This document shows positions 25,265 to 35,106 of a stretch of 40,019 nt of DNA, piece by piece. The stretch spans positions 1 to 40,019 of the forward strand of contig JAFLSM010000021.1 in NCBI GenBank assembly GCA_022510955.1, read 5' to 3'. The notes beneath the pieces are model-generated. The model ran no database searches, was not told where the DNA came from, and worked only from the letters and a program-made list of their open reading frames with translations. Each line of letters starts with the position of its first letter. Position 1 is the first letter of the stretch. The position numbers and the translations under genes were made by a program. This stretch comes from Ruminococcus sp. GTDB taxonomy: Bacteria; Bacillota; Clostridia; Oscillospirales; Acutalibacteraceae.

Positions 25265-25307
25265 AAAAAATACCTCCGAATATAACTTTATAAATTATAT
25301 TCAGAGG
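25265..25307 (-). terminator. intrinsic terminator carrying the next gene's Shine-Dalgarno site
   Basis: On the minus strand a 13-bp stem forms with a nine-base loop (arms at 25307-25295 and 25285-25273). It contains one U-G pair and is followed at once by UAUUUUUU. This is a textbook intrinsic terminator for yajC. The 3' arm ends in CGGAGG, the ribosome binding site of the TIGR04086-like gene, whose ATG directly follows the U-run. It may act as an attenuator, a translation lock, or both. Confidence 0.75.
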
Positions 25308-25354
25308 TTAATTTATTAATACTTATACTTTGTATCAAAAAATAAATATTAGGA

Positions 25355-25762
25355 TTATTTATCTGTCTTTGGCTCTACATCATCTTTCTTTTTGCGGCCA
25401 AAGAAACTTTTTTTCTCTGCCTGCTCAGCAGTAGTAGGTGCTTCCTTTACAGTGTCAACAGTTGATATGCACCATTTTTTGAACTTCATTTTTACTCTGT
25501 CAGAGCCGGTTTCGATGATAATTGCATCCTCTTCATCTTTAATTGCAACAACTCTGCCCATAATACCACCGATTGTTGTAATTTCATCACCGATTTCGAG
25601 GGAATTACGCATTTCTGCTTCTTCTTTTTTCTTTTTTGAGTTTGGTCTGATTAAGAAAAAGTAAAGAGCGCCAAAAAGCAGTACATAAATTGCAATAAAT
25701 CCAATAGTGCCCATTGAGCCGCTTGGGTTACCGTCTGCAAAGTTAGGTAAATTATTAATCAT
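25355..25762 (-). CDS. yajC: preprotein translocase subunit YajC
   Basis: A single-pass membrane accessory protein of the Sec translocon. The ATG at 25762 was chosen because AAAGGA lies nine bases upstream; the longer frame starting at 25822 has no site. The protein has 135 residues. After a short Asn- and Gly-rich start there is one membrane helix (about residues 16-37), followed by RPNSKKKKEEAEMRNSLEIG and the conserved GDEITTIGGIMGRVVAI core. The C-terminal tail is Lys-rich. It lies downstream of tgt in the standard queA-tgt-yajC order. Confidence 0.95.
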   Translation of the reverse strand: MINNLPNFADGNPSGSMGTIGFIAIYVLLFGALYFFLIRPNSKKKKEEAEMRNSLEIGDEITTIGGIMGRVVAIKDEEDAIIIETGSDRVKMKFKKWCISTVDTVKEAPTTAEQAEKKSFFGRKKKDDVEPKTDK

Positions 25763-25843
25763 TTTAATCATTCCTTTCATATAATACTTATTGATTATAA
25801 CAGTTTTGGTAAATTCTTGCAAGAGATATAAACAAAAATTTCA

Positions 25844-28008
<2,165 letters not shown>

Positions 28009-28057
28009 TTTATCCTCTCAAAATATAAAATTATTTAACCACAAATATGTAAAATAA

Positions 28058-28086
28058 TTGACAATATAAATGATAAATGGTATATT
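28058..28086 (+). promoter_or_regulatory. promoter of the asd-dapA-dapB operon
   Basis: A perfect -35 box TTGACA (28058-28063), a 17-base spacer and TATATT (28081-28086). The transcript would carry a leader of about 125 bases. The leader holds only one small perfect hairpin (GCGAA/TTCGC, 28127-28138). I see no lysine-riboswitch core or T-box sequence in it. Confidence 0.78.
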
Positions 28087-28218
28087 ATAAAATAATATGA
28101 GTAGTATGCATATTCAACATAGTTAAGCGAATTTTCGCAACACACTACACTATAATATAATATTTAGTAGAATAAGGCAACTGCTTTTTGAAAATTTGTT
28201 TAATTCGGGGGAATTATT

Positions 28219-29304
28219 ATGAAAAAGTATAAAGTAGGTATTATCGGTGCAACAGGTATGGTTGGTCAGCGTTTTGCTATTCTTCTTGAAAACCATCCTT
28301 GGTTTGATGTTGTTGCTCTCGCTGCAAGTTCAAGAACTGCCGGCAAAAAATACGGAGAAGCTGTAGAAGGCAGATGGCATATGACAGTTGAGCTTCCTGA
28401 AAAGTATAAGGATATGGTAATCCTTAATGCTGAAAATGTTGAAGAGGTTGCATCACAGGTTGATTTTTGCTTCTGTGCAGTAAATATGAAGAAAGACGAA
28501 ATCAAGGCACTTGAAGAAAAATATGCTAAGGCTGAGTGTCCAATCGTTTCGAATAACTCTGCACACCGCTTTACAGATGATGTTCCAATGGTTATTCCTG
28601 AGATTAACGCTGATCATATCAAGATTATTGAATCACAAAGAAAGAGACTTGGTACAAAGCGTGGATTTGTTGCTGTAAAATCAAACTGCTCACTTCAGAG
28701 CTATGTTCCGGCAATTCATCCGCTTAAAGAAATGGGCGTTGATAAGGTGCTTGCTTGCACATATCAGGCTATTTCAGGCGCAGGCAAAACTTTTGAAACT
28801 TGGCCTGAGATGATAGATAATGTAATTCCTTACATCGGTGGTGAGGAAGAAAAGTCAGAGCAGGAACCTCTTAAAATTTGGGGTCAGATTGAAGACGGTA
28901 AAATTGTTAAAACTGATGATGTTTCTATTACATCACAGTGCATTCGTGTTCCTGTTTCCGACGGTCACTCAGCTGCTGTATTTATGTCATTTAAAGACGG
29001 TGTGAAGAAACCTACAGTTGAAGAGATTATTGATATTTGGAATAATTACAGCGGCAGAGCTCAGGAGCTTGAGCTTCCGAGTGCACCAAAGCATTTCTTA
29101 CATTATTTCACAGAGCCTGACCGTCCTCAGATTAAATCAGAAAGAAATCTTGAGAATGGTATGGCTGTGTCTGTCGGCAGATTAAGAGAAGACACACAGT
29201 ATGATTATAAGTTTGTTTGTATGTCACATAACACACTCAGAGGTGCAGCAGGCGGTGCAGTTCTTCTTGCAGAGCTTCTCTGTGCTGAGGGTTATATGGA
29301 CTAA
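28219..29304 (+). CDS. asd: aspartate-semialdehyde dehydrogenase, archaeal/fungal-like type
   Basis: Reduces aspartyl phosphate to aspartate semialdehyde for lysine, threonine and methionine synthesis. It has 361 residues. The NADP-binding loop is GATGMVGQRF (10-19). The active-site cysteine is Cys157 in KSNCSLQ, followed by QAISGAGKTFE and the SDGHSAAVF segment with the catalytic His. The SNCS context and the insert near EKSEQEPLKIWGQI resemble the archaeal and fungal group rather than the classic E. coli group, which reads more like GNC. GGGGGAA lies before the ATG. dapA follows after 14 bases. Confidence 0.92.
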   Translation: MKKYKVGIIGATGMVGQRFAILLENHPWFDVVALAASSRTAGKKYGEAVEGRWHMTVELPEKYKDMVILNAENVEEVASQVDFCFCAVNMKKDEIKALEEKYAKAECPIVSNNSAHRFTDDVPMVIPEINADHIKIIESQRKRLGTKRGFVAVKSNCSLQSYVPAIHPLKEMGVDKVLACTYQAISGAGKTFETWPEMIDNVIPYIGGEEEKSEQEPLKIWGQIEDGKIVKTDDVSITSQCIRVPVSDGHSAAVFMSFKDGVKKPTVEEIIDIWNNYSGRAQELELPSAPKHFLHYFTEPDRPQIKSERNLENGMAVSVGRLREDTQYDYKFVCMSHNTLRGAAGGAVLLAELLCAEGYMD

Positions 29305-29318
29305 TTTGGAGGTAAATT

Positions 29319-30221
29319 ATGGCTAACCACATTTTTACAGGTTCCGGTGTTGCAATAGTAACACCAATGAATTCAGACGGAAGTGTAAACTATGATGCTT
29401 TTGAAAAGCTTCTTGAGTTTCATGTAGAAAACGGCACAGACGCTATTATCGCTTGTGGTACAACAGGCGAGTCTGCTACTCTTTCGGAAAAGGAGCATTG
29501 CGAGGTACTTTCTTTCGTAGCTGAAAAAATTAACGGCAGAATTCCTGTAGTTGCAGGCACAGGCAGCAACGATACTTCAACTGCCGTAATGCTTTCAAAA
29601 TCAGCAGAAAAAACAGGTGCAGACGCACTTCTTTGTGTAACTCCATATTATAATAAAACTTCACAGGCAGGTCTTATCAAGCATTACAATATGATTGCCG
29701 ATTCTGTTGATCTTCCTATTATTGTATATAATGTTCCTTCAAGAACAGGCTGTAATATTCAGCCAAAGACATATCAGGAGATTTGCAAGCATCCTAATAT
29801 TGTAGCTACAAAAGAGGCAAGCGGTAACATCTCTCAGGTTGCACTAATTCGTTCACTTTGTGGTGATAACCTTGATATTTACTCAGGTAATGATGATCAG
29901 ACAGTTCCTTTTATGTCACTTGGCGCACTTGGTGTAATTTCTGTATTTGCAAATATTTGTCCTGCTGAAATGCACCAAATTTGTCAGTATTGTCTTGATA
30001 ACGATTTTGCAAAGGCTCAGGAGCTTAATTTCCGTTATCTTGAGCTTATGAATATTATGTTCAGCGATGTAAATCCAATTCCAATCAAGACTGCAATGAA
30101 TCTTTACGGTTTTGATGCAGGTGAGTGCAGAATGCCGCTTGTTCCGATGAGTTCTTCAGGCTATCACGACCTCAAGGATTGTCTTGCCAAGTATGACCTT
30201 TTGGATAAATATTCAAAGTAA
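29319..30221 (+). CDS. dapA: 4-hydroxy-tetrahydrodipicolinate synthase
   Basis: A TIM-barrel aldolase-type enzyme that condenses pyruvate with aspartate semialdehyde. It has 300 residues. Schiff-base Lys165 lies in VATKEASGN. Catalytic Tyr137 is in IIVYNVPSRTG, and the CGTTGESATLS motif (46-56) supplies the Thr of the proton relay. TTTGGAGG precedes the ATG. It uses the product of asd directly upstream, and dapB uses its product, so the three genes encode consecutive steps. Confidence 0.97.
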   Translation: MANHIFTGSGVAIVTPMNSDGSVNYDAFEKLLEFHVENGTDAIIACGTTGESATLSEKEHCEVLSFVAEKINGRIPVVAGTGSNDTSTAVMLSKSAEKTGADALLCVTPYYNKTSQAGLIKHYNMIADSVDLPIIVYNVPSRTGCNIQPKTYQEICKHPNIVATKEASGNISQVALIRSLCGDNLDIYSGNDDQTVPFMSLGALGVISVFANICPAEMHQICQYCLDNDFAKAQELNFRYLELMNIMFSDVNPIPIKTAMNLYGFDAGECRMPLVPMSSSGYHDLKDCLAKYDLLDKYSK

Positions 30222-30252
30222 TTCATAAAGGTATATAAAGGGGAATTTTAAT

Positions 30253-31017
30253 ATGGTAAGAATTGCAATAGTTGGTTGCAACGGTAAAATGGGATATTTT
30301 GTTGCTGACGCTGTTTCACAGCGTGACGACTGCGTAACCGCTTTTGGCGTGGATGCTTTTGGTGACAGCAAGTTTAACTTTGATTTGTATAAAAGCTTTA
30401 AGGAAGTTAAGGATATTCCGGATGTTATTATAGATTTTTCAAATCCCATTGTTCTTGACGATATGCTTGAATTTGCCGTTGCAAATTCAGTACCATGTGT
30501 TATTTGTACAACAGGTTATTCACCTGAGCAGATTGAAATGATTAAGGCAGCGTCAGAGAAAATCGCAATTTTTTATTCAGGCAATATGTCACTCGGCATA
30601 AACCTTTTGATTGAGCTTGTTAAAAAAGCAACAATGGTGCTTGGCAAGGAATTTGATATTGAAATTATTGAAAAGCATCACAATTTAAAGCTTGACGCTC
30701 CAAGCGGAACTGCTCTTATGATTGCTGACAGCATCTCAGATACTCTTGACAAAGAACCGCAATATGTATATGATCGTCATTCATATCGTAAAAAGCGTTC
30801 AAAGAATGAAATCGGTATTCATGCTGTAAGAGGCGGTACAATCGTTGGCGAGCACGAGGTTATATTTGCTGGTCGTGACGAGGTTGTTACTGTATCACAT
30901 CAGGCACAGTCAAAAGAGGTTTTTGCTGTTGGTGCTGTTAATGCGGCTGTTTATCTTGCAAATCAAGGTGCAGGTATGTATGATATGAGCGATTTGCTTT
31001 CAGCAAAACTTGGATAA
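30253..31017 (+). CDS. dapB: 4-hydroxy-tetrahydrodipicolinate reductase
   Basis: Reduces the DapA product with NAD(P)H on the way to diaminopimelate, needed for both peptidoglycan and lysine. It has 254 residues. The nucleotide loop reads VGCNGKMG (7-14). The catalytic block is EKHHNLKLDAPSGTA with His142, His143 and Lys146. GHEV-like residues occur in GTIVGEHEVIFAG. A GGGGAA site precedes the ATG. A strong terminator follows the stop codon, marking the end of the operon; later DAP-pathway genes are not in the window. Confidence 0.96.
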   Translation: MVRIAIVGCNGKMGYFVADAVSQRDDCVTAFGVDAFGDSKFNFDLYKSFKEVKDIPDVIIDFSNPIVLDDMLEFAVANSVPCVICTTGYSPEQIEMIKAASEKIAIFYSGNMSLGINLLIELVKKATMVLGKEFDIEIIEKHHNLKLDAPSGTALMIADSISDTLDKEPQYVYDRHSYRKKRSKNEIGIHAVRGGTIVGEHEVIFAGRDEVVTVSHQAQSKEVFAVGAVNAAVYLANQGAGMYDMSDLLSAKLG

Positions 31018-31030
31018 TTATTTATATTTT

Positions 31031-31061
31031 TAGGCACAGCTTTGGCTGTGCCTATTTTTTT
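31031..31061 (+). terminator. terminator of the dap operon
   Basis: A perfect 10-bp stem (TAGGCACAGC and its complement) with a TTTG loop is followed by seven T residues. It starts 14 bases after dapB. The end of its T-run touches the start of the RNA-like element. Confidence 0.9.
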
Positions 31062-31281
31062 ATAACACTCCATAAGTTGGGTAAAATATGTAACCTTTAA
31101 GACACAAAGATTTACTTCTGTGTAATGGTAACAATTAATAATTTATAAGGGTAGGTCAGGTTACCACTTAAATTTTGCTTAATATTAATTTAGTGCTAGT
31201 ACATTGCAGTCGGGCATTAAAGATTTTGTTACAAATATATTCTATCTGCTCGGATTAGTGCAGCCTACTGATTGCTTTTTT
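31060..31281 (+). ncRNA. candidate structured RNA or dispersed element, copy 1
   Basis: A gene-free stretch that shares two blocks with 39263-39458 in reverse orientation. The 5' block (31060-31153) matches 39365-39458 at about 74 of 92 positions counted by hand. The 3' block (31239-31281) matches the end of that element at about 30 of 42. Possible pairings are a 5'-domain stem 31072-31078/31140-31146, a 3'-domain stem 31207-31210/31267-31270 with 31213-31215/31263-31265, and a CTGC/GCAG hairpin (31246-31263). It ends in GC followed by seven T, like a terminator. It is probably an independent RNA of about 200 bases or a small mobile element. I recognise no known family. Confidence 0.55.
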
Positions 31282-31298
31282 GTGACTGTATTTTCCTT

Positions 31299-31327
31299 TT
31301 GTCATATTATGTAATGTAGTCTAATAC
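31299..31327 (+). promoter_or_regulatory. promoter of the DUF3343-cysteine desulfurase pair
   Basis: TTGTCA (31299-31304), a 17-base spacer and TAATAC (31322-31327), placed about 42 bases before the start codon and just after the end of the RNA-like element. With the terminator, the element and this promoter, the 350-base gap between dapB and the next gene is largely accounted for. Confidence 0.6.
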
Positions 31328-31368
31328 GAATAATAATACAAATGATTTTTAACAATAAGGTGAATAAC

Positions 31369-31596
31369 ATGAAAAATAATTTAATAATGTTTAATTCAGT
31401 TACTTTTGCAATCAGAAGCAGAGATTTACTCAAGAGAAATAGAATTGATGCAAGGCTTGTGAGAACTCCTTCTCACCTGAGAAACCGTTCCTGTGGTTAC
31501 AGCTTGCTTATAACAAAAAATTTTGACGAAGCAAAGTCGCTGATTCTGAATAATGGGATAAGAATACAAGGTGTTGCAGCCGTTGATTTTAAATGA
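31369..31596 (+). CDS. DUF3343 putative Se/S carrier-like protein
   Basis: A 75-residue protein. The ATG at 31369 follows AAGGTGAA; an in-frame ATG at 31342 has no such site. The pattern fits DUF3343, proposed to carry sulfur or selenium: an FNSVTFAIRSRDLLKR helix start, then RTPSHLRNRSCGYSL with the single Cys42 followed by Gly, which is the family's conserved site. It overlaps the cysteine desulfurase gene by four bases (ATGA). That pairing suggests the desulfurase passes persulfide sulfur to Cys42. The transfer role is inference from the family and context. Confidence 0.8.
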   Translation: MKNNLIMFNSVTFAIRSRDLLKRNRIDARLVRTPSHLRNRSCGYSLLITKNFDEAKSLILNNGIRIQGVAAVDFK

Positions 31597-32756
31597 TATA
31601 TTTTGACAATGGTGCAACAACTTTTCCAAAACCAAAGGGTGTTGCGGTTGCGGTCAATAATGTTTTGCAAAAATACGGTGCTAATCCAGGCAGAAGCGGG
31701 CATAATTTGTCGCTTAAATCGGCTGAAATAATGTATGAATGCCGTAAAAATTTGGCAGATTTTTTTAAGGTATCATCACCTGAAAATGTGATATTTACAA
31801 GTAATTGTACTTCTGCACTTAATACTGTAATAAAAGGCGTACTAAAACCTGGCGACCACGCCGTTATTTCATCACTGGAGCATAATGCTGTTGTTCGTCC
31901 TTTGGAAGAGTTAAAGAATAATGGAGTAAAATATACCGTTGCAGAATATGTTCCGTATGATGATGAGGCTACAATTAATAATTTCAGAAATGCAATGAAC
32001 GAGCGTACTCGGCTTGTTGTTTGCACGCACGCTTCAAATGTGTTTGGATTTAAACTCCCTGTAGAAAGAATAGGTGCATTGTGTAGACTTCACGGAGTGT
32101 TGTTTTGTGTTGATGCAGCACAAACAGCAGGCGTTACAGAGCTTCCGCTTGATGATACAAGCATAGATTATCTTTGTATGTCAGGTCACAAAGGGTTGTA
32201 TGGACCTATGGGAACAGGTGCTCTGATTATAAATTCTGATGTTCTTCCAAAAAGTCTTATTCAGGGCGGTACTGGAAGTATGTCGTATCAAAAATCTCAG
32301 CCTGAAGTTTTGCCTGATATGTATGAAAGCGGAACACCTAATTTACCGGGTATTGCAGGACTTAATGAAGGTATTAAGTTCATTAATCGTTGTGGCATAA
32401 AAAATATTGAGCGTCATGAAATGAGACTTGCTCAAATGTTATATGATAATCTAAATGCAATGAACAATATAGAGTTATACACTCAAAGACCAAACTCAAA
32501 AACAAGCGTGCCTGTAATTTCATTTAATATAAAAGATGAGGACAGCGAAGATGTTGCAGCTGAGCTTAACAGATTTGGAATTGCAGTTCGAGCAGGACTT
32601 CACTGTGCACCGCTCGCACATGAGTCATTCGGTACTATTGACAGAGGAACAGTTAGAGCGGTAATGTCAGCATTTAATAATGATTCAAATGTTAGAATGT
32701 TTGTATATACCTTAAATAGAATGATAAGCTCCAAAAAAAGAAATCAAAAAGGTTGA
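31593..32756 (+). CDS. cysteine desulfurase family protein (class V aminotransferase fold)
   Basis: A PLP enzyme predicted to remove sulfur from cysteine as an enzyme-bound persulfide. It has 387 residues. The N-terminus is IYFDNGATTFPKP. The cofactor Asp and Gln lie in FCVDAAQTAG, and the PLP lysine is Lys200 in MSGHKGLYGPMG. The persulfide cysteine is Cys338 in RAGLHCAPLAH, a SufS-like loop. It resembles the stand-alone group often found beside DUF3343 or selenium genes rather than IscS or NifS with IscU. It overlaps the DUF3343 gene, and its stop lies within the promoter of cdaA. The exact sulfur acceptor is unknown. Confidence 0.88.
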   Translation: MIYFDNGATTFPKPKGVAVAVNNVLQKYGANPGRSGHNLSLKSAEIMYECRKNLADFFKVSSPENVIFTSNCTSALNTVIKGVLKPGDHAVISSLEHNAVVRPLEELKNNGVKYTVAEYVPYDDEATINNFRNAMNERTRLVVCTHASNVFGFKLPVERIGALCRLHGVLFCVDAAQTAGVTELPLDDTSIDYLCMSGHKGLYGPMGTGALIINSDVLPKSLIQGGTGSMSYQKSQPEVLPDMYESGTPNLPGIAGLNEGIKFINRCGIKNIERHEMRLAQMLYDNLNAMNNIELYTQRPNSKTSVPVISFNIKDEDSEDVAAELNRFGIAVRAGLHCAPLAHESFGTIDRGTVRAVMSAFNNDSNVRMFVYTLNRMISSKKRNQKG

Positions 32757-32782
32757 AATTAGTAAAGCATATGTGTTAGAAT
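32753..32782 (+). promoter_or_regulatory. promoter of cdaA-cdaR
   Basis: TTGAAA (32753-32758), which overlaps the stop codon of the desulfurase gene, an 18-base spacer and TAGAAT (32777-32782) with a TGT extension. The predicted start point is about 35 bases before the cdaA ATG. Confidence 0.55.
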
Positions 32783-32822
32783 ATATTTATATAAATATGA
32801 TGTTAAAAGGAGGGACAGATAA

Positions 32823-33731
32823 ATGGAATTTTTCAATGACATTTTGTCAATACTGAAAACAATTCAGTTTCGTGACATAGTTGATATTATGGCGATTTCA
32901 TTGATAATTTTTGGTCTTGTTCGGCTTGTGCGTGAAACCAGAGCAGCACAGCTTTTGAAAGGCGTAATTGTTCTTGTAATCATTTATCTGCTGTCATCAT
33001 TATTTGGATTAGTGATGTTGTCATCCCTTCTCAGGATGGTTTTTGAATCTGTAATCGTGATTATGGTAATAATTTTTCAGCCTGAAATACGTAAGGCTCT
33101 TGAACAAATGGGAAGAAACCATAATTATACGAAAATTTTTAAGTTTCTGACAAAGCGAGGCAGAAGCGTGGAATGGGAAAAAAGCGTAAAAAAATCCATT
33201 GTTGATGCAGCTGATACTGCTGTTCTGTTCTCTCGTTCAAAAACAGGTGCTTTGCTTGTGTTTGAACGCGAAACAAAACTCTCTGATATTGCTTCTACAG
33301 GTACTATTGTAGATGCCGAAACATCGGTTGCACTTTTTGGCAATATTTTCTTTAATAAAGCACCTTTGCATGATGGTGCAAGCATCATTCGAGATGGCAA
33401 GCTATACGCTGCCGGATGTATTTTGCCACTTACCGATAATAAAAATGTGGATCCTAATCTTGGCACCCGTCACCGTGCAGCCTTGGGAATGAGTGAGCAG
33501 AGTGACGCTATTATTCTTGTTGTCAGCGAGGAAACCGGTTTTATTTCTCTTGCTATTAACGGTACGCTTTTGCGTGATTTTAATAGGGAGGATCTTATTC
33601 TAAAACTCGAAAAATTTTTGATTGATGACTATGTTAATGAAGCAGAAATTGAAAAGGCTGAAAAAATTGAAAAACACGAACTTCCGTTTGTAAGGTCATC
33701 AAAACGCAAGGAGAGTGAAGATGATGAGTAA
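32823..33731 (+). CDS. cdaA: diadenylate cyclase CdaA
   Basis: A membrane enzyme that makes cyclic di-AMP from two ATP, a signal for osmolyte and potassium balance and for the cell wall. It has 302 residues. Three membrane helices fill about residues 18-85. The DAC domain follows, with both active-site motifs intact: DGA at 184-186 and RHR at 216-218 (GTRHRAALG). The C-terminal 30 residues are Glu- and Lys-rich. AAAGGAGG lies before the ATG. It overlaps cdaR by 11 bases. glmM, the usual third gene of this operon, is absent here. Confidence 0.96.
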   Translation: MEFFNDILSILKTIQFRDIVDIMAISLIIFGLVRLVRETRAAQLLKGVIVLVIIYLLSSLFGLVMLSSLLRMVFESVIVIMVIIFQPEIRKALEQMGRNHNYTKIFKFLTKRGRSVEWEKSVKKSIVDAADTAVLFSRSKTGALLVFERETKLSDIASTGTIVDAETSVALFGNIFFNKAPLHDGASIIRDGKLYAAGCILPLTDNKNVDPNLGTRHRAALGMSEQSDAIILVVSEETGFISLAINGTLLRDFNREDLILKLEKFLIDDYVNEAEIEKAEKIEKHELPFVRSSKRKESEDDE

Positions 33732-34983
33732 GAACAAGTTTTCTCTTAATTCTCTTTTGCAAAACAATAAAATTGTCTTAATTGTAGCATTACTTGTTTC
33801 AGTTTCAATATGGGTTTATATGAGTATGGGCACATCCAATGATACAACTGTTACTGTTGCCAATATTCCTATTCAGATTGAATTGCCGGCCGATGCCACT
33901 GATAATGGTTTGCAATTATTCTCAGGTGGTGAGCAAACTGCTTCTGTTACTGTTACGGGCAACAGAGCGGCTATTGGATCAATTTCCGCATCTGATATTA
34001 TTGTATCTGCCTCTGCTTCAGGAATTGATACCTCTGGTGAGTATGAACTCAGTGTTCTTGCTGCAAAGTCTAATCCTTCCGCATCCTTTACAATTCAGCA
34101 AAATGTAACTCCTTCCACTGTAAAGGTTTATGTTGATTATCTTCGTGAATCTACATTCAATATTCAGGACAGTGTTGTTTATAAGGTTCACGACGGCTAT
34201 TATGCTTCAACCTCGTTATCAAATGATTCGGTAATGATTTCAGGACCGCAGTCAAAAATTACGCAGATTGCAAAGGTGTCTGCTGTTACTGAAATTAACG
34301 GCATAATCAATAAATCAACAGAAACATCTTGTGAACTCAGATTGTATGATGAGAATAATAAGGAAATTTCTACTGATTTGTTGACAATGACGCTTACAAC
34401 TGTTGATGCTACCATTTCGGTTTTACCTGAAAAAACTGTTGATGTTGTTCCATCGTTTATAAATAAGCCTGAGGGTCTTGAAATTACTGATGATATGATA
34501 AAGATTGAGCCGTCAAATATTACTCTTGCTGCAACAAAGGATGTTCTTGATAAAACAGACGCTGTAACTCTTGAATCAATAGACTTTACTACACTAAAAA
34601 ATAGTGTTGTTTCATTTGATGATATTGGAATTAATATTCCTGCCGATAGCAAAAATATCAGTAATACATCGATTGCAAAATTTTCTCTTGATTTAAGTAA
34701 ATTTGCAAGCAAGGAATTTACTGTTGATAACTTCAAAACAGAAGGACTTTCTTCGGGATATAAAGCAAATGTTACTCAAAACAGTCTGTCTGTTACGATT
34801 ATAGGTCCAAAGAGTCAGATTGATAATTTGTCTGCCGGTGACATTACTGCTGTCATTGATACCAAGGATTCCCAAGGTACAACAGGTTCTGTACAAATGC
34901 CTGTTACAATCAAAATCAGCGGAGCAAGCAGTTGCTGGGCTTATGGCTCCTATAAGGCTAATCTTACAATTTCACAAGGATAA
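33721..34983 (+). CDS. cdaR: YbbR-domain protein, CdaA regulator
   Basis: A membrane-anchored extracytoplasmic protein that binds CdaA and modulates c-di-AMP synthesis. I chose the ATG at 33721, seven bases after AAGGAG; the next ATG at 33724 and a GTG at 33715 are possible. The protein has 420 residues. One N-terminal membrane helix (about 15-35, starting after KFSLNSLLQNN) is followed by repeated YbbR-type beta units with recurring VTVTG, VMISGP and VTIIGPKS turns, each about 80-90 residues apart. There is no catalytic motif. It overlaps the end of cdaA, so production is coupled. A strong terminator follows at once. Confidence 0.92.
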   Translation: MMSKNKFSLNSLLQNNKIVLIVALLVSVSIWVYMSMGTSNDTTVTVANIPIQIELPADATDNGLQLFSGGEQTASVTVTGNRAAIGSISASDIIVSASASGIDTSGEYELSVLAAKSNPSASFTIQQNVTPSTVKVYVDYLRESTFNIQDSVVYKVHDGYYASTSLSNDSVMISGPQSKITQIAKVSAVTEINGIINKSTETSCELRLYDENNKEISTDLLTMTLTTVDATISVLPEKTVDVVPSFINKPEGLEITDDMIKIEPSNITLAATKDVLDKTDAVTLESIDFTTLKNSVVSFDDIGINIPADSKNISNTSIAKFSLDLSKFASKEFTVDNFKTEGLSSGYKANVTQNSLSVTIIGPKSQIDNLSAGDITAVIDTKDSQGTTGSVQMPVTIKISGASSCWAYGSYKANLTISQG

Positions 34984-35016
34984 AAAATCAGACAGCCGTT
35001 AGGCTGTCTGATTTTT
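34983..35016. terminator. bidirectional terminator between cdaR and the rodA-type gene
   Basis: A perfect 15-bp stem (AAAAATCAGACAGCC and its complement) with a GTTA loop. The arms end in A and T runs, so U-rich ends form in both directions. A second, small stem with an A6 loop (ACTC/GAGT near 35047-35060) lies in the remaining 90 bases before the convergent gene. Confidence 0.88.
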
Positions 35017-35106
35017 GCTTTATAGAAAAATGCTCGAAAACATTCTGACTCAAAAAAGAGTTTTATATGGTGCTGTCTGACCGAATAGGTGCAGTCCAAT
35101 GGATGC

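Noticed and set aside
28087..28218. Possible lysine riboswitch or T-box in the asd leader
   Set aside because: The leader is long enough to consider, but it is AT-rich. It has one small hairpin and no terminator before the gene, and neither the lysine-riboswitch core nor a T-box sequence is visible.
31060..31281. 6S RNA as the identity of the two-copy element
   Set aside because: 6S RNA folds as one long rod closed by its two ends. Here each half closes on itself and the ends do not pair. It is not excluded without a covariance-model search.
31589..32026. 145-residue minus-strand frame opposite the desulfurase gene
   Set aside because: The opposite strand carries all the class V aminotransferase motifs; this frame shows none and is taken as a shadow.
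34200..34736. 178-residue minus-strand frame opposite cdaR
   Set aside because: It is a shadow of the Ser/Thr-rich cdaR coding sequence; no motif or ribosome binding site supports it.
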